DNA from: Paenibacillus sp. SC116
Lineage (GTDB): Bacteria > Bacillota > Bacilli > Paenibacillales > Paenibacillaceae
Reading direction: 5' to 3'
Assembly: GCF_024733555.1 (NCBI RefSeq)
Contig: NZ_JANIOF010000001.1
Location: 558,001 to 622,000, forward strand
Length of the DNA stretch: 64,000 nucleotides
Shown here: positions 39,826 to 50,088 of the stretch, piece by piece
How positions within the stretch are numbered: the stretch's first letter is position 1
How the letters are laid out: every line of letters starts with the position of its first letter
Program-made: the position numbers and the translations under genes
Notes under the pieces: generated by a model
What the model was told of the DNA's origin: nothing
The model's database searches: none
The model's input: the letters and a program-made list of their open reading frames with translations, nothing else

Positions 39826-41640
39826 GTGAAGAAGAAATCCAGCCTGATTGCTCAGCAAATGTCTTCACAAAGGAAAAGTATGGCCCTCCTCACGGTCATT
39901 TCGCTCGCGCTTGGTGCGGCCATTGTTAGTCAGGCCGCACTGCTCGCTGAAGCAGTTCAGCGTATTTTTGTGGAGAGTGCTTCTTTTTCATCGATTATCG
40001 TGCTGCTCAGTATACTACTAGCCGTTATGGCAGCACGCACATTGCTGTCGTATGGAAACGGTAAGGTTGGCTTGCAGATGGCTGCCACTGCCAAGACGAA
40101 TATGCGAGCAGCTGTTTTACAAAGTTTAACCCATGCATCCATGCCTTCAACCCTTCGTGGACAGACAGGAGGGAAGGTCAGTATTGCGCTGGATGCTGTG
40201 GATGAAGCTGACAGTTACTTCAGTCTGTACATGCCGCGTATGATGGAAGCTGCTATAATCCCGATTCTGATTTTGGTCGTTACATTTACCCAACATGCCA
40301 ACACAGGATTCATTATGCTGTTTACAGCTCCGTTTATTCCGATATTCATGATTTTGGTAGGTCTAAAAACAAAGAACAAATCAGAAGAGAAATATGAGGA
40401 ATTGGCCCAGTTTTCAGGCACGTTTCTAGATTCCCTTCAAGGGCTGGTAACGTTGAAAATATTTGGACGGGCTCACCGTCAGCAGAAGGAGATTGAGCGC
40501 AGCAGCTTGAGTTACCGTGATGCCACGATGGGTATTTTAAAGATTGCTTTTACGAATACCTTCATGCTGGAATCGATCGTGATGTTAAGCATCGGTATTG
40601 TTGCTCTAGAACTGGCGATCCAACTGCTCGTCTTCAAATCAATGACGTTCCACACCGCTTTTCTCGTTTTGCTGCTCGTTCCTGAGTTTTACAGCCAGTT
40701 AAAGAATATGGGAACGGCTTTTCATAGTGGTCGAACAAGTATGGGGGCCATTCGCAAGGTGGAGCAAATGCTTGCTGAAACAGGAGGGGAGAGCAGCAGC
40801 CTGAATAACCAGGAAGAAGTAGACACATCCTCCGATGGCATTAATGGGATGGCGCAGCTAGATAAGTTCCAGACAATTCATACGGATCTGCTGCCACTGC
40901 CACCATCCATTGAACTGGACAATGTCCGGTTTAAATATGCACCAGATTCATTTGAGCTTGAGGCAGGACCGATCTCCCTTGGACCGAGAGAACACATTGC
41001 CATTGTTGGAAAAAGCGGTTCCGGTAAAACAACTTTGCTGCATCTCATTGCCGGTTTGCTGAAACCTGAATCGGGAACGGTTCAAGTGAATGGAATCCCA
41101 CTTTCGCAATACGATGAGGCAGCATGGTTCAAACATGTTAGCTACATTACACAGCATCCCTATATTTTCTCAGGCACATTTGCTGAAAATATTTCGATTG
41201 GTGCTGGTCGTAATGTCTCACGGGCTCAAATTGAGCAGGCAGCCGAAGATGCCGGACTTGCTGAACTTGTTGCTCAATTGGAGCAGGGCTTGGATACCTT
41301 AGTTGGTGAAGGAGGCAGGGGACTGTCTGGTGGGGAAAAGCAAAGGCTTGCCTTGGCGCGCGCTTTCTTGAAACGACCTGCCATCATCTTGTTTGATGAA
41401 CCTACAGTGGGACTGGATTTGCACACTGAGCGGGTACTGCAACGTTCCATTGCTAAACTGGCAAAAACGGCTACGATGATTACGGTAGCTCACCGATTAT
41501 ATACGATTCAACAGGCCGATAACATTTTATTTATGGACAATGGAGTGTTAGTGGATTCAGGACGACATGACGAACTTCTAGAGCGCTTGCCTCAGTACGC
41601 TGAGATGGTTGATGTCCAACGAAAAGGGGGGTTAGCATGA
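39826..41640 (+). CDS. cydD: CydD-type ABC exporter half (thiol/bd assembly)
   Basis: 604 residues: six membrane helices in the first 320, then an ATPase with GKSGSGKTTLLHL, signature LSGGEKQRLALARAFL, Walker B IILFDEPTVGLD and AHR switch. CydDC exports cysteine/glutathione-type thiols needed for bd assembly. GTG start behind AAAGGAGGAG. The start of cydC overlaps its stop (ATGA). A linker of about 60 residues with repeated S/T before the ATPase is longer than usual. Confidence 0.87.
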   Translation: MKKKSSLIAQQMSSQRKSMALLTVISLALGAAIVSQAALLAEAVQRIFVESASFSSIIVLLSILLAVMAARTLLSYGNGKVGLQMAATAKTNMRAAVLQSLTHASMPSTLRGQTGGKVSIALDAVDEADSYFSLYMPRMMEAAIIPILILVVTFTQHANTGFIMLFTAPFIPIFMILVGLKTKNKSEEKYEELAQFSGTFLDSLQGLVTLKIFGRAHRQQKEIERSSLSYRDATMGILKIAFTNTFMLESIVMLSIGIVALELAIQLLVFKSMTFHTAFLVLLLVPEFYSQLKNMGTAFHSGRTSMGAIRKVEQMLAETGGESSSLNNQEEVDTSSDGINGMAQLDKFQTIHTDLLPLPPSIELDNVRFKYAPDSFELEAGPISLGPREHIAIVGKSGSGKTTLLHLIAGLLKPESGTVQVNGIPLSQYDEAAWFKHVSYITQHPYIFSGTFAENISIGAGRNVSRAQIEQAAEDAGLAELVAQLEQGLDTLVGEGGRGLSGGEKQRLALARAFLKRPAIILFDEPTVGLDLHTERVLQRSIAKLAKTATMITVAHRLYTIQQADNILFMDNGVLVDSGRHDELLERLPQYAEMVDVQRKGGLA

Positions 41641-43364
41641 ATGAGCTAGCTGTTCTGTCAAAAGCTATGATACAGGAGCGCAAGGATATTATCCTTTCGA
41701 TTTTGGGCGGATTTATCGCCGGCATAGCTGGTGTGATACTCTTTTCCGCAAGCGGGTACACGATCTCGCAAACGGTATTTGCGCCACCACTTTACACATT
41801 AATTGTACTCACATCGCTGGTTAAACTGCTTGGTCTGCTACGGGCGGCGAGTCGATATGGAGAACGCTTATATTCTCATCGAGCAACGTTCTCCATGCTT
41901 AGCCGTTTGCGTACATCCTTTTTTGCCAAGCTTATTCCTATAACGCCGGGTATTTTTAATAAACATCGAAGCGGTGATTTGCTTGCGCGGATCGTTGGGG
42001 ATGTAGAGAGTTTGCAGCATTATTTTTTACGAGTCGCTTATCCACCGATTATTGTCGTCATGGTATTTTGCGCTACGATTCTGTTTACTTCTGCCTTTTC
42101 GTTCTGGATTGCATGCTTGTTTGTAGTAGGAATGCTGGCAACGGCATTGGTTGTGCCGGGAATTGTTTTATTAGGTCAGCGGAAAATACATGGACGTGTT
42201 CGACAGCAACGGGCATTGCTTTCCACGGAAGTAACCGAAGTATTGTATGGTTTCCGGGATTTAAAAGTATATGGGCAATTGGCACAACGAGAGCAACAGC
42301 TTCAGCAGGCTTCCGCTCTGTTGGCAGCCGAGCAGAAGCGAGCTGCTGGACACTTGCTGCGCGGGCAATCGATGCACGCTTTCGTTACATTTTTCATTTC
42401 CTGGGGTGTGCTGGCACTTGGCGCCTATTTAATTATGGACGGAGCGCTTGCAGGCGTATTTCTTGCCATGCTGGTCATGGCCTCACTAACTGTATTCGAA
42501 GAAGCAGCAGCAATGGCCATATTACCTGCGTATAAGCAAGATAGCGAACACGCAGCCAAACGACTAACGGAAACGGTACAAACCTTCGATGTGCAGTCTT
42601 CGCAGCCAAGCGGTGCGTTGTCTGTTGATCATGCTGTTTCGATAGAGCTATTCGGTGTTACGTTTCAATATGAAGGGGAGTGGAGACCGGCGCTCAGGGA
42701 TATGTCCCTGCCTATTTTACCTGGCTCCAAAACGGCGATTGTCGGGCCAAGCGGGTCAGGGAAATCAACGATTATCGAATTGCTGCTCAAGCTGCGTACA
42801 CCAACAGTCGGCGATATACGATTGAACAACGTTTCAGTGAAGGAACTGGATGAAACGAGCATTTGGAAATCGGCTAATGTAGTGCTGCAGCAAAGTCATT
42901 TCTTCCGGGGAACGATTCAGGACAACCTGCTGCTGAATGAAGAAGAACATGCTGACGAACAATTGCTGGAAGTACTGGATAAAGTGCAGCTGTCGAGTAA
43001 ATCGTTGACTGATATGGTGTATGAAAAAGGGGAGAACCTGTCAGATGGCGAGAAGCAGCGGCTGGCTCTGGCACGGGCGATGCTCCGCAAAGGACGATTA
43101 TGGCTGTTGGACGAACCTACTTCCTCGCTGGATTATGTGACAGAGCAGCACGTGTTGAAGCATCTCTACGCGCAGGCGGCTAATGATACGCTTCTCCTGA
43201 TTTGTCATCGGCTTACCGGATTAGAAGAGATGGATCAAATTTTGGTCATGGACCAAGGCAAGGTAGTCGAAAGAGGTTCCTATTCGGAGTTGATGGAGCA
43301 AAAAGGCTACTTTTACGAGATGAAGAAAATCGAACAGCAAATGATCGGAGAAGATGGAGTGTAA
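41637..43364 (+). CDS. cydC: CydC-type ABC exporter half
   Basis: 575 residues: six helices, then an ATPase with GPSGSGKSTIIEL, signature variant LSDGEKQRLALARAML (Asp for the second glycine), Walker B LWLLDEPTSSLD and CHR switch. Partner of the upstream CydD. Note the SDGE signature, which also occurs in some CydC proteins. Translationally coupled to cydD. Confidence 0.87.
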   Translation: MNELAVLSKAMIQERKDIILSILGGFIAGIAGVILFSASGYTISQTVFAPPLYTLIVLTSLVKLLGLLRAASRYGERLYSHRATFSMLSRLRTSFFAKLIPITPGIFNKHRSGDLLARIVGDVESLQHYFLRVAYPPIIVVMVFCATILFTSAFSFWIACLFVVGMLATALVVPGIVLLGQRKIHGRVRQQRALLSTEVTEVLYGFRDLKVYGQLAQREQQLQQASALLAAEQKRAAGHLLRGQSMHAFVTFFISWGVLALGAYLIMDGALAGVFLAMLVMASLTVFEEAAAMAILPAYKQDSEHAAKRLTETVQTFDVQSSQPSGALSVDHAVSIELFGVTFQYEGEWRPALRDMSLPILPGSKTAIVGPSGSGKSTIIELLLKLRTPTVGDIRLNNVSVKELDETSIWKSANVVLQQSHFFRGTIQDNLLLNEEEHADEQLLEVLDKVQLSSKSLTDMVYEKGENLSDGEKQRLALARAMLRKGRLWLLDEPTSSLDYVTEQHVLKHLYAQAANDTLLLICHRLTGLEEMDQILVMDQGKVVERGSYSELMEQKGYFYEMKKIEQQMIGEDGV

Positions 43365-43468
43365 AAAAATGAGATGATAAATGGCTTACCTGTGTGATTG
43401 TTGAGAAGAGTGCCCACCTAATAGGTAGACTCTAAAATAATCACAATGTTATCATGGCATATAAGAAA

Positions 43469-43499
43469 TTGGACAAGAACGGTTCTTGTCCAATTTTTT
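43469..43499. terminator. Terminator of the cyd operon
   Basis: TTGGACAAGAAC-G-GTTCTTGTCCAA, a 12-bp perfect stem, followed by TTTTTTATTATT. Bidirectional with the convergent DinB gene. Confidence 0.92.
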
Positions 43500-43529
43500 A
43501 TTATTATTAACGATTTTAATATACAGCGA

Positions 43530-44018
43530 CTATACAGATAATCCTAATATGTCTGTATTTTTAGGCATATGACCAAGTAAACGCAGCATCGTTGAGATTT
43601 GTCCTTTATGATGAAATTCATGCGTAATAGAATGAACTAGCAATTGATGCGGAGTTTTTCTTATAGCTCCAATGCCTATTTTCCAAGAAGGCTCTTTTTC
43701 GATAATCTCATCAAATTGATTGGTATACTTATTAAATACCTTATCTACAAAGATGTCTGCTTGTTGAAAATAACGTTGAATATCTTCCATCTTCATTGCA
43801 TGGATTACTTCTTTTGTTAATAGCGGTGATGTTGTTTCTGACAGCACAAAAGAACCGAGCCAAGCATGATAACAACCAGCCACATGAACCAAAGAATCTC
43901 TTATACTTGGGAATCCTAGCTCAAACTCTGTCGTAAGTTCATTTTCATTTAATTGTTTACACTGGTCTAATAAAATCTGTCTTGTTTGTTTTACCCATTC
44001 ATACTCCTGTTTTTCCAT
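43530..44018 (-). CDS. DinB-family protein
   Basis: 162 residues, four-helix bundle with metal histidines in SLVHVAGCYHAWLGSF (H around 45), LLVHSITHEFHHKGQISTMLRLLGHMP (three histidines) and helix 1 VKQTRQILLDQCKQLNE. DinB proteins are often damage- or oxidant-induced metal proteins; the function is unknown. ATG 44018 has GGTGGG upstream; the frame extends to 44042 without a site. Two decayed copies of this gene are at 56685 and 61770. Confidence 0.8.
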   Translation of the reverse strand: MEKQEYEWVKQTRQILLDQCKQLNENELTTEFELGFPSIRDSLVHVAGCYHAWLGSFVLSETTSPLLTKEVIHAMKMEDIQRYFQQADIFVDKVFNKYTNQFDEIIEKEPSWKIGIGAIRKTPHQLLVHSITHEFHHKGQISTMLRLLGHMPKNTDILGLSV

Positions 44019-44063
44019 AACTATCCCACCAATTAAGAACATTTTTAATTACAAGCAAATTTA

Positions 44064-45029
44064 CTATTTCTCCTGCAAGACATCTAACGCTTGCTTATAT
44101 TGCTGCTTTAATTCTACAGCAACTTGTGCGACAGGAGCGACATGTTGGATAGTGCCTAAGCCTTGCCCAGCTGACCAAATATTTTTCCACGCTTTGGCGT
44201 CTGTCGCGTTAAGTTGGGAGAAGTCGACGTTATCTTTCTTATTCAGTTGAGCAGGATCAAGTCCAGCATTACGAATGCTCGGAATAAGATAGTTTCCCTT
44301 TACACCACTAATGGCATCGGTGTAAATTAGATCATCGAGCGTGGACTCGATAAGCATCCTCTGGTAATCGTCATGTGCAAAGCTCTCCGTTGTCGCGATA
44401 AAGCGTGTGCCCATGTAGGCCAGATCGGCGCCGAGCACTTTAGCAGCCAAAATATCCTGCCCATTCGAGATGCTGCCAGCGAGAATAGTGATGCCTTTCC
44501 ATGTTTTTTTGACTTCAGCGATAAAAGCGAGCGGGTTGATTGTACCCGCGTGGCCACCAGCGCCACTGCATACGAGGACGAGTCCGTCTACGCCGCGCTG
44601 CGCAGCTTTAGCCGCATGTTTAAGTGTACTGACATCAGCAAAGACGATCCCACCGTATTGATGTACGACATCGACAATGGGCTGTGGGTCACCAAGCGAC
44701 GTAATAACGATCGGTGGCTTATGCTTCTTAATTAGGGCTAGGTCAGCTTCTAAGCGCTTGTTCGTGTGGTGAACGATAAGATTGACTGCCCACGGAGCGA
44801 TTCTTTGTTCGGCCTCTTGGCTCTTTGCGGCGAAGAGGGCGTCCGTTATTTGCTGCATCCAGTCGTTAAGTTCATCGGCTGTGCGTGCGTTTAAAAGTGG
44901 GAATGACCCGATAAGACCTGCTTTGCAACTTTCGATAACCATTTTCGGGCTAGAGATAAGGAACATAGGCGCGACGATAACAGGTAAGCTGAGTTGCTGA
45001 GCTATTTCTTGGGGTAACTGATTAGACAA
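44064..45029 (-). CDS. Nitronate monooxygenase (2-nitropropane dioxygenase-like)
   Basis: 321-residue FMN-dependent TIM barrel that oxidises nitronates such as propionate-3-nitronate. Seen: VIVAPMFLISSPKMVIES, GLIGSFPLLNART, VLVCSGAGGHAGTINPL (flavin/phosphate loop with the H of GGHAG), ILAGSISNGQD and LAYMGTRFIATTES. ATG start with GAGAGGATGA upstream. Single gene. Confidence 0.87.
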   Translation of the reverse strand: MSNQLPQEIAQQLSLPVIVAPMFLISSPKMVIESCKAGLIGSFPLLNARTADELNDWMQQITDALFAAKSQEAEQRIAPWAVNLIVHHTNKRLEADLALIKKHKPPIVITSLGDPQPIVDVVHQYGGIVFADVSTLKHAAKAAQRGVDGLVLVCSGAGGHAGTINPLAFIAEVKKTWKGITILAGSISNGQDILAAKVLGADLAYMGTRFIATTESFAHDDYQRMLIESTLDDLIYTDAISGVKGNYLIPSIRNAGLDPAQLNKKDNVDFSQLNATDAKAWKNIWSAGQGLGTIQHVAPVAQVAVELKQQYKQALDVLQEK

Positions 45030-45374
45030 TTGAACTCATCCTCTCGTAGTTCATATTTTTTGCAAACAAAGTTAGTGGCATGAGAAGCTGCTCAGAGGCT
45101 TGTGTATTATAGATATGAAAATGTAAGCGCCATCAATTCGTTGTGTCACAAATTAACTTAGCAGCCGTTGTTGTTGTTTAATTAAGAAGACATTGTTATT
45201 TATTGGGTGTGGGTTTATTGCTTTCTGCTTAGGTTTACTAATGGAGACGGTGCAGAGGACGATTTTATGAGATAAGTTGATGATTTTCATATACAAATTA
45301 GTATATTAATTAATAATTTGATTTGCAATATCTTACTAGGCAAGCGGATGTCCACCACTTGAATATAAATGATT

Positions 45375-45404
45375 GAGCAGGCTATCAAGGCCTGCTCTTT
45401 TTTA
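45375..45404 (+). terminator. Orphan intrinsic terminator
   Basis: GAGCAGG-CTATCAAGG-CCTGCTC followed by TTTTTTAAC. No plus-strand gene precedes it in 45030-45374, where only a short hydrophobic frame (LFIGCGFIAFCLGLLMETV, about 45195) is visible: a gene was probably deleted here. Confidence 0.6.
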
Positions 45405-45451
45405 ACAAACAAGATTCGCAAAAAGTTGCGGGAGTTTTATAAGTATCTCTA

Positions 45452-45790
45452 TCAGGAGGTTTTCTTTTTCTTCCACGGCTTGAAGACTGAGATAGCAAAA
45501 ATCAAGAAGGTCAATATGATTTGAACCATTACTGCATACTGCCTGTACATATGATTCTGCAAGAACATCGGATTAGTCAATGCCTCAGCCTGCTGTACAT
45601 CCAGCATGTTCATATTTGCCACCATCAGTTTGTCAACAACGAAAATGCCAATGAACGTCTGAATAAAATACAATCCATTTGACCGTGATCCACCGATGTT
45701 TGAAAAATCCCCAATTCCTAAAAATACCGTACACAAAACCGACGAGCAGCGTACCGACTGCACCAATGCGTACGATTTGATCGCTGACGA
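45452..45790 (-). pseudogene. Remnant of a small membrane protein gene, frameshifted
   Basis: On the minus strand, one frame gives IGAVGTLLVGFVYGIFRNWGFFKHRWITVKW (about 45790-45680) and another continues YFIQTFIGIFVVDKLMVAN...QIILTFLIFAISVFKPWKKKK (to 45452). Joined, they resemble a four-helix DUF2269-like integral membrane protein with the NWGFFKHRWI motif; the join needs a frameshift near 45670. The 5' end is cut where the response-regulator fragment begins on the other strand. Confidence 0.6.
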
Positions 45791-45975
45791 GCAGAAGATG
45801 CTTGATTTCGTGAAGCCATTTCTAGAAGATGAAGGATATGAAGTATGGACAGTACGGAAAGGTAAAGATGCCGTTCGTATCGTTCAAGAGCTTAAGCCGA
45901 ATACCGTGTATGGAAAGAAAGACAAGAGGTGCAGCTGACTCCGACGGAATTCAAGCTTCTGATGACGCTCGCGGC
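45774..45975 (+). pseudogene. Internally deleted OmpR-family response regulator
   Basis: DLIADEQKMLDFVKPFLEDEGYEVWTVRKGKDAVRIVQELKPN is the start of a receiver domain, then the sequence jumps (about 45905) to the DNA-binding part EVQLTPTEFKLLMTLA in another frame. The phosphorylation Asp and recognition helix are missing. It is a fossil created by deletion, fused against the membrane-protein remnant on the opposite strand. Confidence 0.65.
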
Positions 45976-45980
45976 CAAAA

Positions 45981-46010
45981 AAACAAGCGTCCAATGGACA
46001 CTTGTTTTTA
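45981..46010. terminator. Terminator at the end of the response-regulator fossil
   Basis: AAACAAGCGTCC-AAT-GGACACTTGTTTTT with one mismatch; serves the convergent transporter gene too. Confidence 0.7.
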
Positions 46011-46021
46011 TGATGAATGGT

Positions 46022-46981
46022 CTAATCCCTTAATAGGACATTGGGTACAACGCGTATATAAATGAGCTCACATATTAGTTCAACAATCGTTTGAGTAACA
46101 ATTACGGCTGCAACTAGCGTACTAATCTCAGGTAAAGCTAGCCCGAGAGGAAGTACGACTAAAGAATTTCGAGTAGCACTACTGAAAATAAGGGTCCTTC
46201 CTGAAGAAACATCTAATCTAAATAATTTCCCTATATATTTAGCGATAATCGGCATAATGACCATAAAAGCAATGTAAATAGGAATAACTTTTACTATCTG
46301 ATCTTTAAAATCAGGAAGCTTACCTATTTGAGAGGAAACAACCACAAAAAGAGTAATAGCCATCAATGGTACTGGAAGCCAAGCTGAAACATGTAATGTC
46401 TTTTTACCTATTAAAGATCTCTGGGAATTGATCTGTAAAAGTATAGCTATAACAAGAGGAACTACAATCAATCCAAGGAATGCTTCAATAAAAGGTCTTG
46501 GTTCAACAATCATCGCCATTTCACTTCCGATGAATATCCATAAATATACGGGTAATAGCAGCATTTGAGTTAAAAAGAGTAGGGGCGTAGAAACTAAAAT
46601 AAGCTTTTCGTTTCCCTTTCCTAAAGAAGTAAACACAATTACATAATCGATGCATGGTGTTAATAATACTAAATAAACACCTATCAATAGAGAGGGGTTA
46701 TCAGGTAAGAACTTGGATAAGCCCCATACTACAATCGGAACTATAATAAAATTAGTAGTTAATAACGCACCGATAAATCTAGAATTTTTAAATGCATCTT
46801 TTAACGATATAAATGGAATCTGTGAAAACATACTATACATTAAAAGGGCAATCACTAACGAAATGGATAGCTCTAACTTCTCTCCAACATTGGGCCATAC
46901 AAAACCAAACAAAGCGGCGAATATAAGTACAATGAAATATATCGACACTTGATTTTCTTCAAGTTGTTCTCTTGTAATCAT
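46022..46981 (-). CDS. Bile acid/sodium or arsenite-type transporter (BASS/ACR3-like)
   Basis: 319 residues, about ten membrane helices, SBF-fold: WPNVGEKLELSISLVIALLMYSMFSQIPF, NFIIVPIVVWGLSKFL, TPCIDYVIVFTSLGKGN and SATRNSLVVLPLGLAL, the core motifs seen in proteins labelled arsenic resistance. Whether the cargo is arsenite or an organic anion is not readable. ATG 46981 with AAGGAGC; the frame extends to 47125, but with no ribosome-binding site there. Confidence 0.8.
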   Translation of the reverse strand: MITREQLEENQVSIYFIVLIFAALFGFVWPNVGEKLELSISLVIALLMYSMFSQIPFISLKDAFKNSRFIGALLTTNFIIVPIVVWGLSKFLPDNPSLLIGVYLVLLTPCIDYVIVFTSLGKGNEKLILVSTPLLFLTQMLLLPVYLWIFIGSEMAMIVEPRPFIEAFLGLIVVPLVIAILLQINSQRSLIGKKTLHVSAWLPVPLMAITLFVVVSSQIGKLPDFKDQIVKVIPIYIAFMVIMPIIAKYIGKLFRLDVSSGRTLIFSSATRNSLVVLPLGLALPEISTLVAAVIVTQTIVELICELIYIRVVPNVLLRD

Positions 46982-47104
46982 AAAAAGCTCCTTATAAGAA
47001 TGAAATTTATACCGTTCAATACTATCACAAAAATAATTTATATAAAAAAATAATCCCCAAATGGATTCTTTGCTACAGAACGCAAAATGGAGATAGGATA
47101 AAAC

Positions 47105-47177
47105 AATAAAAGCTGTCTTGCCCATGATAAGGAATGACGAGAGTCAACCTGTTATGAGAGAGACAGCTTTATTTTTT
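47105..47177. terminator. Terminator of rocFD
   Basis: AAGCTGTCT (47110-47118) pairs with AGACAGCTT (47161-47169) over a 42-base loop, with T-runs on both strands. Confidence 0.55.
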
Positions 47178-47201
47178 ATAGCAATCGTCTAAAATGCTAA
47201 A

Positions 47202-48392
47202 CTATAGTACTTGTTTGATACGTTCCAAGGCCCAATCCAATTCGTCTTGTGTAATAACAAGCGGAGGTGCGAAGCGGATAGTGTTATCATGCGTTTCCTT
47301 TGCAAGCACGCCTAAGCGTTGTAGTTGTTCGCAATAGGGTCTAGCGGCTTCTGTCAGTTCAACGCCGATGAACAGCCCTCTACCACGGATTTCCTTTATA
47401 AGCGGGGATTGAATACCTCGTAGTGCAGTAATAAAATAATCACCTAGTGAAAGAGAGCGATTGACGAGTTGTTCATCTTTCAGTACTTGAAGGGCCGCTA
47501 CAGCTACCGCACATCCGAGTGGATTTCCACCGAATGTAGAACCGTGTGAACCTGGATTAAAAATGCCTAGTACATCCGCATCTGCCGCTACGGCAGAGAC
47601 AGGGATTACGCCTCCTCCCAATGCTTTACCTAGAATATACATATCCGGAACGACATCTTCCCAGTCACAAGCGAACATTTTCCCTGTACGACCAAGTCCT
47701 GTCTGAATTTCGTCGGCGATGAACAAGACATTATGCTTGCTGCATAGCTCCCGAGCTGCTTGCAAGAATCCGTGCTCTGGCATAATAATTCCGGCTTCAC
47801 CTTGTATCGGTTCCACTAAAAATGCGGCGGTGTTTACGGTTATCACTTTCTCTAATGCCTCAATATCACCGTATGGAATCGTGACGAAGCCTGGAGTGAA
47901 AGGTCCAAAGCCGCGTTTATAGGCATCCTCGGATGAAAAAGACGTTATCGTGACCGTACGTCCATGAAAATTCCCTTCGCATACGATAATCGTCGCTTCA
48001 TTCTCAGGAACATTTTTCTTATCGTACGCCCATCTTCGCGCCGCCTTAATTGCAGTTTCCACGGCTTCTGCTCCTGTGTTCATAGGAAGAATTAATTTTT
48101 TACCTGTAAGGTTGGACAAATGTTCATATAAATGGCCAAGCTGATCGTTATAGAAGGCTCTCGAAGTTAGCGTGACTTTGTCGGCTTGATCCTTAAGTGC
48201 TTGAATGATGGTCGGATGGCGATGCCCATGATTCAAGGCAGAATAAGCGCTCAGCATATCCATATAGCGTTTGCCCTCAGGATCGACGACCCAGACTCCT
48301 TCGGCTCGTGAGATCACGATAGGCAAAGGATTATAGTTGCGGGCTCCGTACTGTTCGGTCTGATCGATAATTTGCTTAGATTTATTCATCAT
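47202..48392 (-). CDS. rocD: Ornithine aminotransferase
   Basis: 396-residue PLP enzyme converting ornithine to glutamate semialdehyde. Seen: [64 protein letters not shown] and the PLP lysine in [15 protein letters not shown], all diagnostic. Downstream of rocF in the same operon, so the pair degrades arginine. Start at the ATG 48392 behind AAGGAGCGG (TTG and ATG alternatives are adjacent). Confidence 0.95.
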   Translation of the reverse strand: MMNKSKQIIDQTEQYGARNYNPLPIVISRAEGVWVVDPEGKRYMDMLSAYSALNHGHRHPTIIQALKDQADKVTLTSRAFYNDQLGHLYEHLSNLTGKKLILPMNTGAEAVETAIKAARRWAYDKKNVPENEATIIVCEGNFHGRTVTITSFSSEDAYKRGFGPFTPGFVTIPYGDIEALEKVITVNTAAFLVEPIQGEAGIIMPEHGFLQAARELCSKHNVLFIADEIQTGLGRTGKMFACDWEDVVPDMYILGKALGGGVIPVSAVAADADVLGIFNPGSHGSTFGGNPLGCAVAVAALQVLKDEQLVNRSLSLGDYFITALRGIQSPLIKEIRGRGLFIGVELTEAARPYCEQLQRLGVLAKETHDNTIRFAPPLVITQDELDWALERIKQVL

Positions 48393-48413
48393 CAATCCGC
48401 TCCTTGTTAGGAA

Positions 48414-49355
48414 TTATAAAATGGTTTGGCCGAGCAGTGAGCAGATGAGCCCATTAGCAAGACGCACGGTTCGCTTATCATGATCTAACGTTGGGTTGAC
48501 TTCAACAAATTCTGCGGAGGTTATAAGTCCTGATTCATGCATGATTTCCAAGGCAAGATGAGCTTCACGGTAGTTCACGCCGCCCTGCACAGGTGTTCCT
48601 GTACCTGGTGCTTCATACGGATCGAGACTATCAATGTCAAAGCTGAGATGTACGCCGTCTGTGCCGTTGCCGACGATAGCAAGTGCTTCTTCCATAACAC
48701 GCATCATGCCCTTGCGGTCGATATCATGCATCGTGAAACAGGTGACACCGAAGGAGCGAATGTATTCGCGCTCTCCTTGATCAAGCGATCTGGCGCCGAT
48801 AATAACAACCTTGCTCGGATCAATCGGGTAAGCAATTTGTTTAATCTGGGTGAGCAGAGGATGGCCTTGACCGAGATTGACAGCGAGCGACATACCGTGA
48901 ATATTTCCTGTTGGACTTGTAGCTTCTGTATTCAAATCACCGTGGGCATCAAACCAAATCACGCCTAAATTGCGATAGTGTCGCCTCATTCCTGCAATTG
49001 TTCCTATGGAGATACTATGATCACCGCCAAGGATGAGGGGAAATTGCCCTTGTTGAACGATATTACTTACTCTTTCAGCGGTAGCTGTATTCAACATGAT
49101 GATTTCATCTAGGTATTTAAGATTGGTGGATGCGCTTACAAAATGTTCGGTACTCGTATCCGTTGCGGATAGTTCAGAGGCTGCTGCGATGGGAGGAAGG
49201 ACGACTTCCCCTTCATTAATAACTTGAATGTTCAGATTCGTTAGGTGGCGTACAATTCCAGCTTCGATCAAAGCCTTTGGGCCAAGCTCTGCTCCTTGTC
49301 GAGCTCCGCCTAATCCGAACGGCACACTTAATAAAGATACAGCTTTGTTTGTCAT
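48414..49355 (-). CDS. rocF: Arginase
   Basis: 313-residue di-manganese enzyme splitting arginine to ornithine and urea. Metal motifs GGDHSISIG, WFDAHGDLNTE and SFDIDSLDP are intact and in the usual order. ATG 49355 with AAAGGGG; the upstream in-frame start at 49394 lacks a site. It is followed 21 bases later by rocD. No roc-type activator or operator was recognised near it. Confidence 0.95.
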   Translation of the reverse strand: MTNKAVSLLSVPFGLGGARQGAELGPKALIEAGIVRHLTNLNIQVINEGEVVLPPIAAASELSATDTSTEHFVSASTNLKYLDEIIMLNTATAERVSNIVQQGQFPLILGGDHSISIGTIAGMRRHYRNLGVIWFDAHGDLNTEATSPTGNIHGMSLAVNLGQGHPLLTQIKQIAYPIDPSKVVIIGARSLDQGEREYIRSFGVTCFTMHDIDRKGMMRVMEEALAIVGNGTDGVHLSFDIDSLDPYEAPGTGTPVQGGVNYREAHLALEIMHESGLITSAEFVEVNPTLDHDKRTVRLANGLICSLLGQTIL

Positions 49356-50088
49356 GTGAGTGCCCCTTTCCCTGTGTTCGTGAATATGAAACAAACAAGA
49401 ACGGTGGAGATAATCAGCTATTGCAAAGACAAATAAGCGTTTCGCCGTACAATTCGCTACTTAGTATAGCAGAAAATAATGTAAATTTAACAGCTAAAAA
49501 TTTAAATACTAAAAGTTGTATTTCTATGCAAAATGCCCGGTATACGGGAGGATGGTTCAGAATTTGATTCTACCTTAGCATATGAAGACATGCTGTGAAT
49601 TGTTAACCGGTGTCTAATAAAATGGCGTTTTGAATAATCATACGAAGGTGATCGTTTATTAAGTGTAAGATGGAATGTTTAAGGAGGGGGAGGTGCAGTT
49701 GAATAGGGAGTGAAAAGTGACTTCTTCAAAAACGCATATGGGTTTTTTATAACTAGTTTCAATTCATAAGGCATGTCAAAATGATTGATTGTGACACAAA
49801 TTGTGTCGGATCACAAGAACATAGAGACATTACCGATTAAATAATAACAATGCCTCCTCGAGTAAACGGAACGTAATACGTTCTTTGACATTTTCTTTAC
49901 ACGGATGTGGCCTTCGTTACGATACAAGCAGTGAACATTTTTTCTGACCGATTAATGTCCATAGCTAATGAATTAGTACCATAATCCTATATATCTCTCT
50001 ATGTGCTTACTTTATAGTGATAGTTGCATACATATTTAAACAGTGGTTAATTAAAATTATCGGTTAAACAATTAAAGGAGGCGCTAGA
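49356..50088. other. Gap upstream of the secreted-protein gene, no gene seen
   Basis: Holds a dyad GACACAA-A-TTGTGTC (49793-49807), the dispersed repeat at 49804, and about 110 bases just before 50089 that are also found before the second copy (63500-63588). Confidence 0.5.
49804..49839 (+). repeat. Dispersed 36-bp repeat, copy 2
   Basis: TGTCGGAT-CACAAGAACATAGAGACATT-ACCGATTA. It is 250 bases before the secreted-protein gene. Confidence 0.9.

Noticed and set aside
48537-48968. Long plus-strand frame across rocF
   Set aside because: Shadow of the arginase gene, which has all metal motifs on the minus strand.
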